Assembly (NCBI RefSeq): GCF_000374285.1
Contig: NZ_KB893948.1
Coordinates: 1-61,588 of the forward strand
Length of the DNA stretch: 61,588 nucleotides
Direction of reading: 5' to 3'
Source: Actinobacillus capsulatus DSM 19761
GTDB lineage: Bacteria; Pseudomonadota; Gammaproteobacteria; Enterobacterales; Pasteurellaceae
Shown one piece after another: positions 1 to 9,858 of the stretch. Below the pieces are notes generated by a model, which searched no databases, had not been told where the DNA came from, and was given only the letters and a program-made list of their open reading frames with translations. The position numbers and the translations under genes are program-made. Within the stretch, counting starts at the first letter, position 1. The number at the start of each line of letters is the position of its first letter.

Positions 1-900
1 ACCTGACGCCGCCAGATTTAAATAATATTCTACGTGCGGAAACCAGCTTAACGCATTCTTGCCATTAAACTGCTTATTCGCTTCAGCATAGGCTTGCTTA
101 ACCGGTGGGTTATCGCCTGTATCTTCGCCATAACGTAACTTTTGTGCCACGATATTACGGGCTGGCTTCTGTAAAAATTCTTCCCCATAATACAAATACG
201 GGCATTGGACTTCTTCTGCCGTTGGAAGATTGAAGTAAGTGGGTATTTCATCAAAATCTTCCGCCTGCGGAAAATGCCCCAACTCACCAAGCGAAACATT
301 ATAACCGTGAATAAATAAGGTCGCGGCATTTCCATCCAAGGTGATTTGGTTAATTTGAGAGCGTGTTAATCGCGTTTGATGATTCTGACGAAAGCGTAAA
401 TTTAATAATATCGGTGGCGGAAGATAGATTGCATTCACCTCCCGTTCATTCACCGAGACAAAAACTTGCAACGGCTTGGCTAGTTGTAAGCGTGGGTCTG
501 AATTTTTTTCGGCATTTGCCTGAAGCAACACATAGCCATCACTGGTGCTTAATAGCGCTTGTTCGTCTTTATCTTGTAGCTGCCTGCCATCTCCTTTGTG
601 ATTATATTTAGCATCTGCTCCAGCAGCCACTCTGGTACCTTTCAGTAATTGCCAAGAAATATCACCACATTTCACTCCAAAATGCTGACTATCGCCGTTG
701 TCATCAATCTGACCGTAATAAACCCCGCCATCTTGGTCGTACACTTTCACCTTAATACCTGCGGGTAATTTATAACCGAGCGTATCCTTATGATGAATGA
801 TAATATCTGCCCGACAAGCCGCCGTACCTGACTTGGTACTTTCAGAACGGCATGTTTCTACAAGTTGATGATAAAAAGGTTTATTACAACTATGTTCCAT
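1..900 (-). CDS. T6SS-associated alpha/beta-hydrolase-like effector, N-terminal 300 residues only
   Basis: An open frame starts at the ATG at 898-900 and reads without a stop to position 1, so the gene runs off the window. The ribosome site TAGGAG lies just upstream, overlapping the end of the DUF4123 gene. Residues about 194-201 read TLFIHGYN, the strand and oxyanion-loop motif of alpha/beta hydrolases, and the visible end (WFPHVEYYLNLA) resembles the stretch before the catalytic domain in T6SS-linked lipase-like proteins. The nucleophile serine (GxSxG) would lie beyond the edge and is not seen. Position directly behind a DUF4123 adaptor is typical of a T6SS cargo effector. There is no signal peptide, as expected for such cargo. 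Phospholipase activity is inference. Confidence 0.72.
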   Translation of the reverse strand, partial: MEHSCNKPFYHQLVETCRSESTKSGTAACRADIIIHHKDTLGYKLPAGIKVKVYDQDGGVYYGQIDDNGDSQHFGVKCGDISWQLLKGTRVAAGADAKYNHKGDGRQLQDKDEQALLSTSDGYVLLQANAEKNSDPRLQLAKPLQVFVSVNEREVNAIYLPPPILLNLRFRQNHQTRLTRSQINQITLDGNAATLFIHGYNVSLGELGHFPQAEDFDEIPTYFNLPTAEEVQCPYLYYGEEFLQKPARNIVAQKLRYGEDTGDNPPVKQAYAEANKQFNGKNALSWFPHVEYYLNLAASG

Positions 901-904
901 CTTG

Positions 905-2212
905 CTAGGCTCCTAACTTATTATGAATAATTCCAGCTGCTTCCAACTCAGCTATCCTTTGTTTAATTAAATATAATTTTTCTTGTCCGTTTCTTTGACT
1001 TCGCAAAATCTCAGCGATTTTACCCTCAGTGTCTAACTTATCAATTTCTACGCCATAGGCTAAATTAAATAAACTAAACAGACTGATATAAATCGTTTGA
1101 TGTAACCCATATTGATTACAAAGGTGAAAATTATACTGAACGACTTTTTCAATCGTGCTTCGCTCATAACATTCCGCCAGTGCTGGCGTGGTTTCCACAA
1201 GTTCATTCACTATATTTGCCAATAAGTGCTGATTTCTTTCTGCTAATACATAGTCCATCTCAAACTTATCAAACTGCTTTTTCGCTGGTTTGATTTGAGT
1301 AAAATCAATAGGCGTATCGGGCGTATAACAAACTACATTCTCACCTTTCGGTAAAATAAAAGCCTCAATTAAACCGCTGCCCCAAAACGTCGCTAGTTTT
1401 CTCGGGTAATACATTAAGCGGTCAAAATATTGCTCCAACACTAATGGGTCGTAAAAACGAAAATATAATAAACGTTCATCATACGTCGGCATATAAATAA
1501 ACTTTCTAAAATGATGTAATAACACCTCAAAATCTGCGGACGAGCGAAAGAAAAAACCAAACGGCTTATGCCAATGTTGCTGTCCGTCTTCTCCTGCTTT
1601 CCCTTCACTGCACAGTTCTTCTACAAAAGCGTGATGTTCCGGCAAATGTAATAGATAAGGTGCGGTATTTTTCCTACGTTCACCCTCCTCGCCTTTAAAC
1701 AAACAAGCAGAACGAATATCACTCCGTTCAAAACAGGCTGGAAACCAAAAACTCACTTCGGCATTGATTATTGCATAACATTGACTATCACTGTCTTCTT
1801 GCCAGAGCAGAGACTGGATAGATGCGGGAATAGGCTGGAACAAAAACGGCGCGCATTCCTCTTCTTTTCTAAAGAGAGATTCGGTTTTAATTAGACTCGC
1901 CGTGTCGCTTTTCTCACTTTCCTGATATTGATTGGGATTAAAAACAATCAGCGGATTAGATTCCGATACAGCTTGAGAAAGGCTTTTCAATGGCAGAATA
2001 AACGCCTCTTCACCGTGGCGTTGGAAATACAGTTCTAGTGGTAAGGGGTGTAATACATAACTTAGTCGCAATTGATTTTTTTGCTGGTAAACCATTATTT
2101 GGCTTTTCGCCACCTCGGCATTCTCGGCATAAATCAATATAATTATGCGTTCCTGCTCGTTCCCATTATATAACTGAGCGTCTACTGCATAGATGGACGT
2201 TTTTTTCGACAT
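905..2212 (-). CDS. DUF4123 domain protein, T6SS effector adaptor/chaperone
   Basis: A 435-residue protein with the features of DUF4123: a bulky hydrophobic N-terminal half and the conserved pattern FFRSSADFEVLLHHFRKF followed by LLYFRFYDPLVL. DUF4123 proteins load cargo effectors onto VgrG spikes, and the gene ends only 4 bases before the start of the downstream effector, so the two are probably translated together. The C-terminal extension (about residues 330-435) is alpha-helical and charged and may be the cargo-specific part. No VgrG is visible here; it would be expected to the right on this strand, but glnE lies there, so this is probably an orphan module or one belonging to a distant T6SS locus. 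Confidence 0.85.
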   Translation of the reverse strand: MSKKTSIYAVDAQLYNGNEQERIIILIYAENAEVAKSQIMVYQQKNQLRLSYVLHPLPLELYFQRHGEEAFILPLKSLSQAVSESNPLIVFNPNQYQESEKSDTASLIKTESLFRKEEECAPFLFQPIPASIQSLLWQEDSDSQCYAIINAEVSFWFPACFERSDIRSACLFKGEEGERRKNTAPYLLHLPEHHAFVEELCSEGKAGEDGQQHWHKPFGFFFRSSADFEVLLHHFRKFIYMPTYDERLLYFRFYDPLVLEQYFDRLMYYPRKLATFWGSGLIEAFILPKGENVVCYTPDTPIDFTQIKPAKKQFDKFEMDYVLAERNQHLLANIVNELVETTPALAECYERSTIEKVVQYNFHLCNQYGLHQTIYISLFSLFNLAYGVEIDKLDTEGKIAEILRSQRNGQEKLYLIKQRIAELEAAGIIHNKLGA

Positions 2213-2318
2213 AAGCTGAACCTTAATGAGTTTGATAATTAATAGTCATGACACCTTAATTTTTGAAAAAGTTTCTCAAATTTAGCAACTTGCAGTAGGT
2301 ACAACAATAAAAGTACTC

Positions 2319-5198
2319 TTACCCAAAAACTCGTTGCCAAATTTGCGCGACAAAAGCACGTTCTTCGATAAATTCGTCCGCACTTACCACGCTCGGGCTA
2401 CGTAATAAATTCAAATGATGAATGCGATTTCGAATTGAAGTATAGCAATATTTCAATCTTTCTCCATCCACAGCAGATAAAATCCCACATTCCACCGCCG
2501 AATCAAAAATACGCACATTATCCGACCAAACTGCCATTTGTGGATACTGATGAGCATATTCCAAGACCAAACACTGTGCGATAAATTCGATGTCGGTAAT
2601 ACCGCCTTTATCTTTTTTCAAATCAAAATGGGCATTATCTGTGTTACTTAAATGTTGATACATTTTATAACGCATTTCGCAAATTTCTTGGCGTAATTGA
2701 CCGCTTGTACGAGGCATTGTCAATGTTGTTCGGCGAATTTGCTCAAAAGTTTGCGCCAGATCTTGCGAGCCATAAACACAACGAGTTCGCACTAACGCTT
2801 GCGATTCCCAAGTCCATGCTTCATTTTGTTGATAGCTCTCATAGGCACTCACCGTGCTAACTAATAAACCGGCTTCTCCGGACGGACGTAAGCGCATATC
2901 CACTTCATAAAGCACACCGGCACTGGTATTTAAGTTAAAAATTGAATTAATTTTTTGCGCTAATTTCAAATAGAATTGATGACTTGAAATCGATTTTCTT
3001 GTTCCTGTCGTTTCGCCATCTTGCGGTGCATTATGCAAAAAGACTAAATCTAAATCCGAGTTATAACCCAGTTCAATGCCGCCTAATTTCCCATAAGCAA
3101 TTACCGCAAAGCCTTGTTCTGTATCCGCTAAATGATCCGGCACACCAAAACGCTGCAACAATGACTTCCATGCCATATTTACCACGGCGCCAATAATCGC
3201 TTCCGCTAAATAAGTAAGGTGATCGCTAATTTTCATCACCGGTAATACGCCTAAAATATCCGCTGCCGCAATATGCAAAATTTGGCTCTGCTTAAATTGG
3301 CGTAAGGCATCAATCAAGGCTTCCTCATCTTCTTCCGGAATCCGAACCAAATAGTCATTCAGTACCGTTTTGTACTGATTCAATTCAATTACCTGCGTAA
3401 GGCTATTTTGGATAATTAACTCATCTAACAACATCGGATAACGAGCGATTTGTTCGGCAATCATAATCGATTGGCTACACAAGGTAATCAGAAGCGGTAA
3501 AATTTGCTCTCTTTCTTGCAAAAGCTCCAGATAAGTGGTTCGCATGGTAATTTTATCCACGATATTCAGCACTCGCGGCAACACCACTAAATAATCTGTT
3601 CGGCTACACACCATATCTAAAATTTTTGGCATTAGTTTGCGCAATACATTGCGTCCACGCACACCAATCGGGCGTTTTACCCAATCTTGAAAAGTAGCGG
3701 AAAGCTGTCTAAAAATATCGTTGTAATCACTTTGGCTAACCGGATAATCTACCAAAGCCGCCGCTAAATCTTCTTCGCTGATTTGATAATGTAAAATATC
3801 CTGCCAAACCGCTAATTTTTCATTCAGCGGTGATTCTTCATCCTCCTCTTCTTCGCCGATAATTTGATTAAATACCGCTCTCACATTTTGCTGATGTTGT
3901 TCCAGTACCTGTAAAAAATCTTGCCAAGTATGAATGTTATTTTCCACAACAAGCGGTTGATTTTGCGTATTTTTTTGCAAATAGGATTGGCAAGCGAAAA
4001 TAATTCTTGCTCGGTCTTGCTCATCGCTCGGCAGGGTTTGCGTTTGCTTATCATCAATCGCTTGCAATACATTTTCCACCTGACGATGGAAGATATAAGC
4101 ATCATATAATTGCTGAACTTGCTGTTCGGTGAGTAATTGTAATTCGGCAAGGTGAGGCAGAACTCGCAATAAACTGCGTTCTTGAAGAATTTTATCCCGA
4201 CCGCCTCGCACCATTTGGAAAGTTTGCACGATAAATTCAATTTCTCGAATACCACCCGCCCCGAGTTTAATATTATCGGTTAAATGACGGCGTACCACTT
4301 CTCGGCTGATTTTCTGCTTCATCTCACGCAACGATTGAATTGCGCTGAAATCCAAATAACGGCGATACATAAACGGGCGTAACATTTGGCGTAAATAGCG
4401 ATGATTAAGATTATGCGGATCTTCACCTAAAATTTTGGCTTTGATCATCGCATAGCGTTCCCAGTCTCGCCCTTGCTCTTGATAATAATCTTCCATTGCG
4501 GCAAAACTCAGCACCAACGCACCGCTGTTGCCAAACGGACGCAAACGCATATCGGTACGATACACAAAGCCATCTAGCGTGATTTCATCCAATGCTTTAA
4601 TTAAACGCTGTCCCAAGCGAATAAAGAATTTGCTGTTTTCAATCGGTTTACGCCCGCCTACCGTTTCGCCGGCATCCGGATAAGTAAAAATCAGATCAAT
4701 ATCCGAGGAAAAATTCAGCTCTCGTCCGCCTAATTTGCCCATACCTAAAATCAGTAATTCTTGCCGTTCGCCCAGCGAGTTCATCGGTGTACCGTATTCT
4801 TCACAGCAACGCTGAAACAACCAATCTCTTGCGCCGATAATCAGCGCCTCCGCCAAATCGGATAAATGCTCGAACACAAACTCTACGCTGGCAAGTTTAT
4901 TCGATTGTAGAAAACTGAGAGTCGCCATTTCACGGTGACGAAACAGACGTAATTCTCGTGCTAGCAGGGTTTCATCTTGTACATTCTCTAACTGTAACGC
5001 CAGACGCTGGGCATAATTGCCGACATTAGAGATAGACGGATATTCTGCTAACCATGCTTGTAACAACTGCGGTTGCTTTTGTAGAGTCTGCTTCACAAAA
5101 TTCGACATCCCTACGGCAATAGCAAGCGGTCGGATTTTGGTAGAATTTTGCAAATAAGATTCCACCACCAGCTCGGAAAGATCAGTTTGAGCAAACAT
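2319..5198 (-). CDS. glnE: Bifunctional glutamine synthetase adenylyltransferase/adenylyl-removing enzyme
   Basis: A 959-residue protein, close to the 946 of E. coli GlnE. It covalently adenylylates and deadenylylates glutamine synthetase in response to PII. Two nucleotidyltransferase domains are visible: GMGKLGGRELNFSSDIDLIF in the N-terminal half (adenylyl-removing) and AYGKLGGIELGYNSDLDLVF in the C-terminal half (adenylyl-transferring), each followed by its helical GlnD PII-uridylyltransferase-like domain. An upstream in-frame start exists at 5237, but the ATG at 5196-5198 has a well-placed AAAGAGG and begins the conserved MFAQTDL-type N-terminus, so it is preferred. It follows the yci operon on the same strand with about 70 bases between. 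Confidence 0.96.
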   Translation of the reverse strand: MFAQTDLSELVVESYLQNSTKIRPLAIAVGMSNFVKQTLQKQPQLLQAWLAEYPSISNVGNYAQRLALQLENVQDETLLARELRLFRHREMATLSFLQSNKLASVEFVFEHLSDLAEALIIGARDWLFQRCCEEYGTPMNSLGERQELLILGMGKLGGRELNFSSDIDLIFTYPDAGETVGGRKPIENSKFFIRLGQRLIKALDEITLDGFVYRTDMRLRPFGNSGALVLSFAAMEDYYQEQGRDWERYAMIKAKILGEDPHNLNHRYLRQMLRPFMYRRYLDFSAIQSLREMKQKISREVVRRHLTDNIKLGAGGIREIEFIVQTFQMVRGGRDKILQERSLLRVLPHLAELQLLTEQQVQQLYDAYIFHRQVENVLQAIDDKQTQTLPSDEQDRARIIFACQSYLQKNTQNQPLVVENNIHTWQDFLQVLEQHQQNVRAVFNQIIGEEEEDEESPLNEKLAVWQDILHYQISEEDLAAALVDYPVSQSDYNDIFRQLSATFQDWVKRPIGVRGRNVLRKLMPKILDMVCSRTDYLVVLPRVLNIVDKITMRTTYLELLQEREQILPLLITLCSQSIMIAEQIARYPMLLDELIIQNSLTQVIELNQYKTVLNDYLVRIPEEDEEALIDALRQFKQSQILHIAAADILGVLPVMKISDHLTYLAEAIIGAVVNMAWKSLLQRFGVPDHLADTEQGFAVIAYGKLGGIELGYNSDLDLVFLHNAPQDGETTGTRKSISSHQFYLKLAQKINSIFNLNTSAGVLYEVDMRLRPSGEAGLLVSTVSAYESYQQNEAWTWESQALVRTRCVYGSQDLAQTFEQIRRTTLTMPRTSGQLRQEICEMRYKMYQHLSNTDNAHFDLKKDKGGITDIEFIAQCLVLEYAHQYPQMAVWSDNVRIFDSAVECGILSAVDGERLKYCYTSIRNRIHHLNLLRSPSVVSADEFIEERAFVAQIWQRVFG

Positions 5199-5269
5199 AT
5201 ATGCCTCTTTCAAAAATTGGACGAGAAAAAGGCACAAACGAAATCGTTTGTGCCTGTTAACAAATCAGA

Positions 5270-5551
5270 TTAAAACACTTTTTTAAATGGCTTGATGAGC
5301 ACATCACCATAAACGCCAGCTTCTACATAAGGATCTTCCGAAGCCCATACTTGCGCATCTGCTAATGACTCAAACTCTGCAATCACAGTCGAACCGGTGA
5401 CGCTGCTACCGTCTTCTGTTGGATTTGGACCTGCAGTTAATAAACGACCTTCCGCCTGCAGTTTTTCTAAACGAGCTAAGTGAGCAGGACGTACTTCCAT
5501 ACGCTTTTCTAATGTGTTTGGGTTATCTTGTGCAAAGATTACGTAGTACAT
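5270..5551 (-). CDS. yciI: YciI family protein
   Basis: A 93-residue protein of the YciI-like ferredoxin-fold family (E. coli YciI has 98). The typical start [17 protein letters not shown], the [22 protein letters not shown] segment with the conserved histidine, and the C-terminal DPYVEAGVY motif are all present. Biochemical function is not established for the E. coli protein; relatives have been linked to small dehalogenase-like or stress roles. It is the last gene of the yciC-yciB-yciA-yciI run, 24 bases after yciA. Confidence 0.92.
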   Translation of the reverse strand: MYYVIFAQDNPNTLEKRMEVRPAHLARLEKLQAEGRLLTAGPNPTEDGSSVTGSTVIAEFESLADAQVWASEDPYVEAGVYGDVLIKPFKKVF

Positions 5552-5575
5552 ATAACTTCCTCCGGTTATTATTTT

Positions 5576-6043
5576 TTAGTTTGCTTCATTAATGAGGCGC
5601 TGTTCCAAAATTGCTAACGCTTCATCTAATTCCGGGTTATTTTCTCGTGGAATCGCACGAGATTTACCCTCTTTATCTACTGCAACATAAGTAAATAAAG
5701 CTTCTGTTACTCGGAAACGCTCTCGAGTACCTTCATAAACCTGCTTAATAAATACTTCCACTTTCACTTGCATTGAAGAACGACCAACTTTAACGAGAGT
5801 ACCGTAGCAGCACACTACATCACCAACTGAAATCGGAAGGTGAAAAATCATTTTATCCACCGTTACCGTAACGACTCTGCCTTTCGCCAGCTCTTTAGCA
5901 AGAATTGCACCGCCTAAGTCCATTTGTGACATAATCCAGCCACCGAAAATATCACCGTTTGCATTCGTATCGGAAGGCATCGCTAAGGTTCTTAAAATCA
6001 GTTTTCCTTCCGGCTCTCTGTCATAAGGTTTATTTTTGCTCAT
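5576..6043 (-). CDS. yciA: Acyl-CoA thioesterase YciA
   Basis: A 155-residue hot-dog fold acyl-CoA hydrolase, matching the length of the H. influenzae YciA (HI0827). It hydrolyses a broad range of acyl-CoAs in the cytoplasm. The catalytic helix region [16 protein letters not shown] with the conserved Asn and Asp is visible at residues about 26-41. The start chosen is the ATG at 6041-6043 (MSKNKPYD), with TTGGAG upstream; a longer frame from 6094 lacks family support. The start lies inside the 3' end of yciB (14-base overlap), indicating translational coupling. Confidence 0.94.
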   Translation of the reverse strand: MSKNKPYDREPEGKLILRTLAMPSDTNANGDIFGGWIMSQMDLGGAILAKELAKGRVVTVTVDKMIFHLPISVGDVVCCYGTLVKVGRSSMQVKVEVFIKQVYEGTRERFRVTEALFTYVAVDKEGKSRAIPRENNPELDEALAILEQRLINEAN

Positions 6044-6581
6044 TGGTATTCTCCAAGTTTTTAAGGTGAGGATAAAGATAAGTGCCGGTTGCAATCGCAG
6101 CGACTAAACTCAACCCTGTAAATCCGAACGTTTTAAATGTTGCCCATGCGTCATCAGAAAAATAATAGCTGATCACAATATTAAGCAACATACAAATAAT
6201 GAAAAACACTGCCCAACCTAAATTGAGGTTATGCCAAACTTGTGCCGGTAGAGTCAATTCTTTCCCCAGCAACATCTGAATAATCGGCTTTTTAAATACA
6301 AATTGACTCACTAATAATACAGCGGCAAATAAACCGTTAATAATGGTTACTTTCCATTTTAAGAAGTTTAGATCATTGAAATAAGCGGTCAAAATCCCAA
6401 AGAAAACCACAAAAATGCCCATAATCCACTGTGATTTTTCGATTTTCTTATAAAGCACTTGTAATGCAATCAATTGAACGATAGTTGCGATCACCAATGT
6501 TATTGCCGCCTGCTGAACACCGTACAATTTATATACGGCAAAAAATAGAATAAGCGGAATAAATTCAAGTAACTGTTTCAT
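6030..6581 (-). CDS. yciB: Inner-membrane septation protein YciB
   Basis: A 183-residue multispanning inner-membrane protein (about five hydrophobic segments), similar in length to E. coli YciB (179). The family signature [18 protein letters not shown] at the N-terminus and the [17 protein letters not shown] loop are clear. YciB has been linked to cell elongation, septation and envelope homeostasis. It starts directly after the yciC stop codon and overlaps yciA. Confidence 0.95.
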   Translation of the reverse strand: MKQLLEFIPLILFFAVYKLYGVQQAAITLVIATIVQLIALQVLYKKIEKSQWIMGIFVVFFGILTAYFNDLNFLKWKVTIINGLFAAVLLVSQFVFKKPIIQMLLGKELTLPAQVWHNLNLGWAVFFIICMLLNIVISYYFSDDAWATFKTFGFTGLSLVAAIATGTYLYPHLKNLENTNEQK

Positions 6582-6582
6582 A

Positions 6583-7326
6583 TTAACCTCTTACCCCACT
6601 ATTTTGACTATAAGCTTGGTAAAAACGGAAGCTAAACACCGTAATAAATAGAGAGAAAAATGAACTGATAACCACTGTTAACACAAGTCCTGTCATATTC
6701 GCGCCCAAACCACTTAAAAATGACATTAAGATTTGTGGAACAAAATAAGCAATCACACAGAACAATACTAACGCAATGCCCTTACCTCGGCTCAGCTGCC
6801 ATGTGAAACGGATCGTCTCAGCTACATTTTGCAAATCTTCAACTAAATAGACATAAACCGACAAACACAATTTAATAAATAAAAAGGCGCCACTAATAAT
6901 TAATGGAAAAGCCAACAAGACTAAACCATTTCCCGTTTGTGCACCAAACACTTGAAAAGCTATGCCGACCGAGAGGGGCAGAACCATAATAATATTCAAC
7001 AAAATTACTGGGAATAACTTGGTAAGTGTAGTTGATAGATTCTGAAAAAAATGACTGAAATTAGCATTGTTAATCGCTTTAATATTTAAAATTAACAATG
7101 TTGTAATAAAAATATTGGCTACGCCCATAAACAATAATGGAAATAAATCAGCTAAAGTCATCGTTGTACTTTGAGCTTGCGCCTCAACATTTCCCGTGCG
7201 AGGCATAAGAAATAAACTTGCCAGCTGTAAAATACAAAACAAGAGCATTGCGTAAAGAGAAAACGTACGTTGATTACGGATAAAATTCCAACTATCTTGT
7301 AATAAGTCAGGAAATTTAATTGGCAT
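6583..7326 (-). CDS. yciC: YciC family (UPF0259) membrane protein
   Basis: A 247-residue membrane protein with about six hydrophobic segments (near residues 21-40, 60-85, 100-130, 135-160, 185-215, 220-240). It matches the YciC/UPF0259 family by length (E. coli 247) and by its place at the head of the yciC-yciB-yciA-yciI operon. A role in envelope homeostasis together with YciB has been proposed for E. coli; nothing in the sequence defines an activity. The ATG at 7324-7326 is preceded by AAGGAACGATAA. Confidence 0.88.
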   Translation of the reverse strand: MPIKFPDLLQDSWNFIRNQRTFSLYAMLLFCILQLASLFLMPRTGNVEAQAQSTTMTLADLFPLLFMGVANIFITTLLILNIKAINNANFSHFFQNLSTTLTKLFPVILLNIIMVLPLSVGIAFQVFGAQTGNGLVLLAFPLIISGAFLFIKLCLSVYVYLVEDLQNVAETIRFTWQLSRGKGIALVLFCVIAYFVPQILMSFLSGLGANMTGLVLTVVISSFFSLFITVFSFRFYQAYSQNSGVRG

Positions 7327-7469
7327 TTATCGTTCCTTCTAACAGGTGTAAAAAAATTGTTGCAAAGTATAGCAACAGTTCGCTGTTACTGCATTAAAAT
7401 CTGTGCATTTTCGATGGATAAAACTTATGCTATGCTGTTTCTATCATTTTTTTGTACACAATTATCATT

Positions 7470-7904
7470 ATGAATGCAACATTTCAAGCGGGTCAACGTT
7501 ACCTTAACACTTATCCGAATCAAAAAAAGCTGGGGCTATTTATGCCTGATTATCGGTTAATCAGGTTAGTGAAATTAGCCACTCGCTTTATGCCGGCGTT
7601 TGCTTGTTTTGCTATTTTATGGCAATACTTTTTTTCTGACCCGAGCCAATCCATTTTAGCTAATGCAATTATTACCTCGCTCTTTGCATTAAGCTTGCCA
7701 TATCAAGGCTTATATTGGTTAGGTAAACGTGCGACTTCGCCATTACCACTTTCCCTGTTAGGCTGGTATCAAGAGTTAAAACAAAAACTGATTAATGAAA
7801 ATAAAAAAGTGGAAGATCAAGCAATGCCTTCTTATCAGGATTTTGCCAACTTATTGCAACTTGCCGAACAAACTTGGGGTAATGAATATTTCGATAAGCT
7901 TTAA
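7470..7904 (+). CDS. yfbV: UPF0208 membrane protein YfbV
   Basis: A 144-residue membrane protein with two hydrophobic segments around residues 44-62 and 68-86. It follows the E. coli YfbV pattern: GQRYLNTYPNQKKLG, then FMPAFACFAILWQ and ALSLPYQGLYWLGKRA. YfbV has been implicated in insulation of the Ter macrodomain by MatP in E. coli. The start at 7470 (MNATFQAG) is preferred over the in-frame ATG at 7452 because it matches the family N-terminus. It diverges from yciC. Confidence 0.9.
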   Translation: MNATFQAGQRYLNTYPNQKKLGLFMPDYRLIRLVKLATRFMPAFACFAILWQYFFSDPSQSILANAIITSLFALSLPYQGLYWLGKRATSPLPLSLLGWYQELKQKLINENKKVEDQAMPSYQDFANLLQLAEQTWGNEYFDKL

Positions 7905-7926
7905 CATTGCAAAAAAATGCTAAAAT

Positions 7927-7946
7927 TAGACCGCTTGTTTGCCAAT
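7927..7946 (-). repeat. DNA uptake signal sequence (Actinobacillus type)
   Basis: The core GACCGCTTGT (reverse of ACAAGCGGTC) follows an AAATT tract and a TTGCAAAA tract upstream, the full extended uptake signal of the Actinobacillus clade. It lies between yfbV and ttcA. Confidence 0.85.
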
Positions 7947-8072
7947 AGGGACTTATCCATCAGCAAAAACATCAAATGAAATGCTTGCAAAAAATACTGA
8001 AGGCTTTAGTATTGCGAACTTCATTTTTTATCTCATATACCGAACCGAACATTTACTTAAAAATTCACAATT

Positions 8073-9026
8073 ATGAATCAAGATACTCAATCAGCTATTA
8101 CTCAACAAGAAAAAAAGATTGCCTATAATTTTAATAAATTACAAAAACGTTTACGCCGCAATGTCGGCAATGCGATTGCCGATTTCAATATGATTGAAGA
8201 AGGTGATAAAGTGATGGTTTGCCTATCCGGCGGTAAAGACAGCTATACGTTACTGGATATTCTGCTCAACCTCAAATTAAGTGCGCCAATTCACTTTGAT
8301 ATTGTGGCAGTTAATTTAGATCAAAAACAACCGGGCTTTCCGGAACACATTTTGCCTGAATATCTGGAATCTATCGGCGTTGAATACAAAATTGTCGAAG
8401 AAAATACCTACGGCATCGTAAAAGAAAAAATTCCGGAAGGGAAAACGACTTGTTCGCTTTGCTCTCGTTTACGTCGTGGTATTTTATATCGCACAGCAAC
8501 CGAACTTGGTGCAACAAAAATCGCGCTTGGTCACCACCGTGATGATATGTTGGAAACGTTATTCTTAAATATGTTTTACGGCGGCAAACTAAAATCCATG
8601 CCTCCGAAACTGATTTCGGATGACGGTAAACAAATCGTGATTCGTCCATTAGCTTACTGCAAAGAAAAAGATATTGAAAAATACTCACAAGCCAAACAGT
8701 TTCCGATTATTCCGTGTAACTTATGCGGATCTCAGCCGAATTTACAGCGCCAAGTTGTAAAAGAAATGCTCCAAACGTGGGATCGTCAATATCCGGGACG
8801 AATCGAAACAATGTTTAGCGCAATGCAGAACATTACCCTTTCTCATCTTTGTGATCCTAGCCTGTTTGATTTTAAAGGGTTAAAACGTGGCCAAGTATTA
8901 GAAGGCGTGGAAGGTGATATTGCGTTCGATAAAGCGGAAATTCCAAATCAGCCGTTAATTCGAGATGAAGACGAACAAGCTGATTATAGCGAAAACGCTA
9001 TAATTCAATTTAAAGAAGTCCAATAA
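8073..9026 (+). CDS. ttcA: tRNA 2-thiocytidine(32) synthetase TtcA
   Basis: A 317-residue TtcA family protein that thiolates cytidine 32 in certain tRNAs, using ATP and an iron-sulfur cluster. The PP-loop [11 protein letters not shown] (residues about 54-64) binds ATP. The paired cysteines [10 protein letters not shown] and the later CNLCG supply cluster/catalytic cysteines. The [14 protein letters not shown] motif is typical. An uptake signal and about 170 bases separate it from yfbV; it ends at a strong terminator. Confidence 0.97.
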   Translation: MNQDTQSAITQQEKKIAYNFNKLQKRLRRNVGNAIADFNMIEEGDKVMVCLSGGKDSYTLLDILLNLKLSAPIHFDIVAVNLDQKQPGFPEHILPEYLESIGVEYKIVEENTYGIVKEKIPEGKTTCSLCSRLRRGILYRTATELGATKIALGHHRDDMLETLFLNMFYGGKLKSMPPKLISDDGKQIVIRPLAYCKEKDIEKYSQAKQFPIIPCNLCGSQPNLQRQVVKEMLQTWDRQYPGRIETMFSAMQNITLSHLCDPSLFDFKGLKRGQVLEGVEGDIAFDKAEIPNQPLIRDEDEQADYSENAIIQFKEVQ

Positions 9027-9030
9027 AAAC

Positions 9031-9059
9031 AAAGAGCAAACTTTTACGTTTGCTCTTTT
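9031..9059 (+). terminator. Rho-independent terminator after ttcA
   Basis: Stem AGAGCAAAC / GTTTGCTCT with a short loop, T-run on the plus strand and A-run on the other side. It can serve both ttcA and the converging gene at 9065-9373. Confidence 0.85.
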
Positions 9060-9064
9060 CGTTT

Positions 9065-9373
9065 TTAAGCGGCAACTAATTTACGTCTCGTCAGATTTTT
9101 ATAAATACCCATTGCAGAAATTGAAATCCAGAAAATTTCAATCACAAAAGAACCTAAATTAAAATGCACACACAAGCTCAGAATAAGTAACACTGCACCA
9201 ATGCCGTTTAAAATATTGTACGACAATGAAGTTGGCTTCCAGCGTTCACTTACCACAAACCAAAATGCCAATACGACGCACGCCATACCAATAAAACCAA
9301 CGATATGTGCTGACGTATTCACTATTTCGAGCTGAGATGCGTTAAGCGCACCAAGATTCAACATACCACTCAT
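9065..9373 (-). CDS. Small inner-membrane protein (CBU_0592-like)
   Basis: A 102-residue protein with three hydrophobic segments (about residues 21-42, 52-69 and 72-90) and a basic C-terminus (NLTRRKLVAA). The segment SYNILNGIGAVLLILSL resembles small CBU_0592-type bacterial membrane proteins, whose function is unknown. Start at 9371-9373 is supported by CGGAGGAAAA. No operon partner; it converges with ttcA. Confidence 0.75.
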   Translation of the reverse strand: MSGMLNLGALNASQLEIVNTSAHIVGFIGMACVVLAFWFVVSERWKPTSLSYNILNGIGAVLLILSLCVHFNLGSFVIEIFWISISAMGIYKNLTRRKLVAA

Positions 9374-9858
9374 TTTTCCTCCGTTATTATTGAATTTGCA
9401 AAGGCAAATTCCCCTACATTTTTTAGAGAGGGAAACGGAGTATAACCCAGTTTTTTTGTGTGTAAAATGAAAAATTAGCCACCTAAACTCTCCTTATTTC
9501 GCTAGTTTTTTCGTAATAAAATCCAATATATTTTTGGTAATCGTTTGCCCTCCTTCAGCTAAGCTAATATGTCTTTTTTAGAAATTTTCTGATATTTCTT
9601 TATCGTATTTGTAGGATTAATTCAATCGTCTATTTTTCATCCAGCCATACTTACCATTGACAAAAAACTGTTATTCCTTAATCGATTTTCTCTATTGAAA
9701 TAGATGAATTAGTCGTTTTGTTTATTGAGGCGATCGTTAGTACTCATAAGGGAAAATCAATTTCATTCATCTTGTAAAAAAATACTCGACAAGTCTATTT
9801 TTTACGTTACATTAAAAGCCTGTTTCAATTTATTACAAAACAAAAAAGGTAAAACACA
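9374..9858. other. Intergenic region, mostly non-coding
   Basis: The 485 bases hold the promoter region of the 9859 transporter and the upstream region of the 9065-9373 gene. The right half is AT-rich. The only coding-like signal is a degenerate minus-strand stretch near 9497-9700, listed separately. A 60-codon plus-strand frame (9725-9907) has no family look and overlaps the transporter start. Confidence 0.6.
9497..9700 (-). pseudogene. Possible decayed C-terminal gene remnant
   Basis: On the minus strand two short stretches read like protein though stops and shifts separate them: QFFVNGKYGWMKNR around 9630-9680, and ISLAEGGQTITKNILDFI then TKKLAK and a stop around 9497-9570. They are in different frames. 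I do not recognise the family. The composition and the clean C-terminal ending suggest the tail of a lost gene rather than chance, but this is weak. Confidence 0.3.

Noticed and set aside
48-611. Frames at 48-335 (minus) and 363-611 (plus) at the left edge
   Set aside because: They lie inside the uninterrupted 300-codon effector frame, which has a good ribosome site and coherent protein sequence.
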